From: Ignavibacteria bacterium
Lineage (GTDB): Bacteria > Bacteroidota > Ignavibacteria > Ignavibacteriales > Melioribacteraceae
Direction: 5' to 3'
DNA length: 5,547 nt
Assembly (NCBI GenBank): GCA_011049495.1
Contig: DSBF01000040.1
Coordinates: 1 to 5,547, forward strand
The position numbers were made by a program, and so were the translations under genes. Positions 5,395 to 5,547 of this stretch are shown here, piece after piece (positions within the stretch are counted from its first letter, which is position 1; every line of letters starts with the position of its first letter). The notes under the pieces are model-generated. The model saw only the letters and a program-made list of their open reading frames with translations, made no database searches and was not told where the DNA came from.

Positions 5395-5547
5395 TTATTT
5401 TCCCAACCCTAAGTATGGTGGTGCATTACCGGCGTCATAGCATAAATCTAGTCCAATTTTATTATTGCTATTTGTAAAGATTTCACTAACTTCATCAACA
5501 TGATTAAATTCATTTGTTAAAGGATGCCAATTAGGATAGTCATGGTG
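5395..5547 (-). CDS. Upstream part of the split T9SS cargo gene (partial, runs off window)
   Basis: On the minus strand this frame is open for 50 codons from the window edge to TAA at 5395-5397, while the other two minus-strand frames are stopped within the first ten codons. It starts HHDYPNWHPL and ends APPYLGLGK, rich in aromatic, Asp and Asn residues as in the downstream fragment. It lies in exactly the same frame as the gene 4597-5364, so one base change in the stop codon (for example TAT or TAC for Tyr, giving LGKYKIAVRED) would join them. The N-terminus and any signal peptide lie outside the window. Its function is not recognised. Confidence 0.6.
   Translation of the reverse strand, partial: HHDYPNWHPLTNEFNHVDEVSEIFTNSNNKIGLDLCYDAGNAPPYLGLGK

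Overview
The window is AT-rich bacterial DNA, most likely from the Ignavibacteriota or a close relative in the Bacteroidota/Chlorobi group. The best clue is two type IX secretion (T9SS) type A sorting domains of the NYPNPFNP...LKVYD.LG.E.A.L.NE..K..GNY...FNA..LPSG.Y style, which are very abundant in Ignavibacteria. The weak or AGGA-type ribosome binding sites agree with this. Species cannot be told from the sequence.

Layout. Positions 1-263 carry no convincing gene. They hold four small hairpins of one structural family about 42-53 bases apart (the second also looks like an intrinsic terminator), then a perfect 18-bp palindrome just before a TetR-type regulator gene (264-821, +). After 78 bases comes a full-length M13 (neprilysin/PepO-like) zinc metallopeptidase lipoprotein (900-2933, +). 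A perfect 28-bp palindrome fills the 46-base gap between this gene and the convergent gene 2980-4536 (-), a secreted PQQ-like beta-propeller protein ending in a T9SS sorting domain. Upstream of it on the same strand, beyond a 60-base gap with another hairpin, lies a second T9SS cargo gene. This one has an Fn3-like domain plus a sorting domain (4597-5364, -) and is cut from its upstream part (5395-5547, -, running off the window) by a single in-frame TAA.

How the parts may work together. The regulator probably controls its own promoter through the palindrome at 232-249. A similar site lies inside its coding region. Control of the peptidase by it is only suggested by position. The peptidase should be a membrane-anchored, periplasm- or surface-facing oligopeptidase. 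The two minus-strand genes encode cell-surface or secreted T9SS cargo and may form one transcription unit.

I see no clear new defence, mobile or biosynthetic system. The points most worth a second look are the covarying hairpin cluster, the premature stop that separates a sorting domain from its export signal, the two-site operator pattern, and the perfect palindrome between convergent genes.
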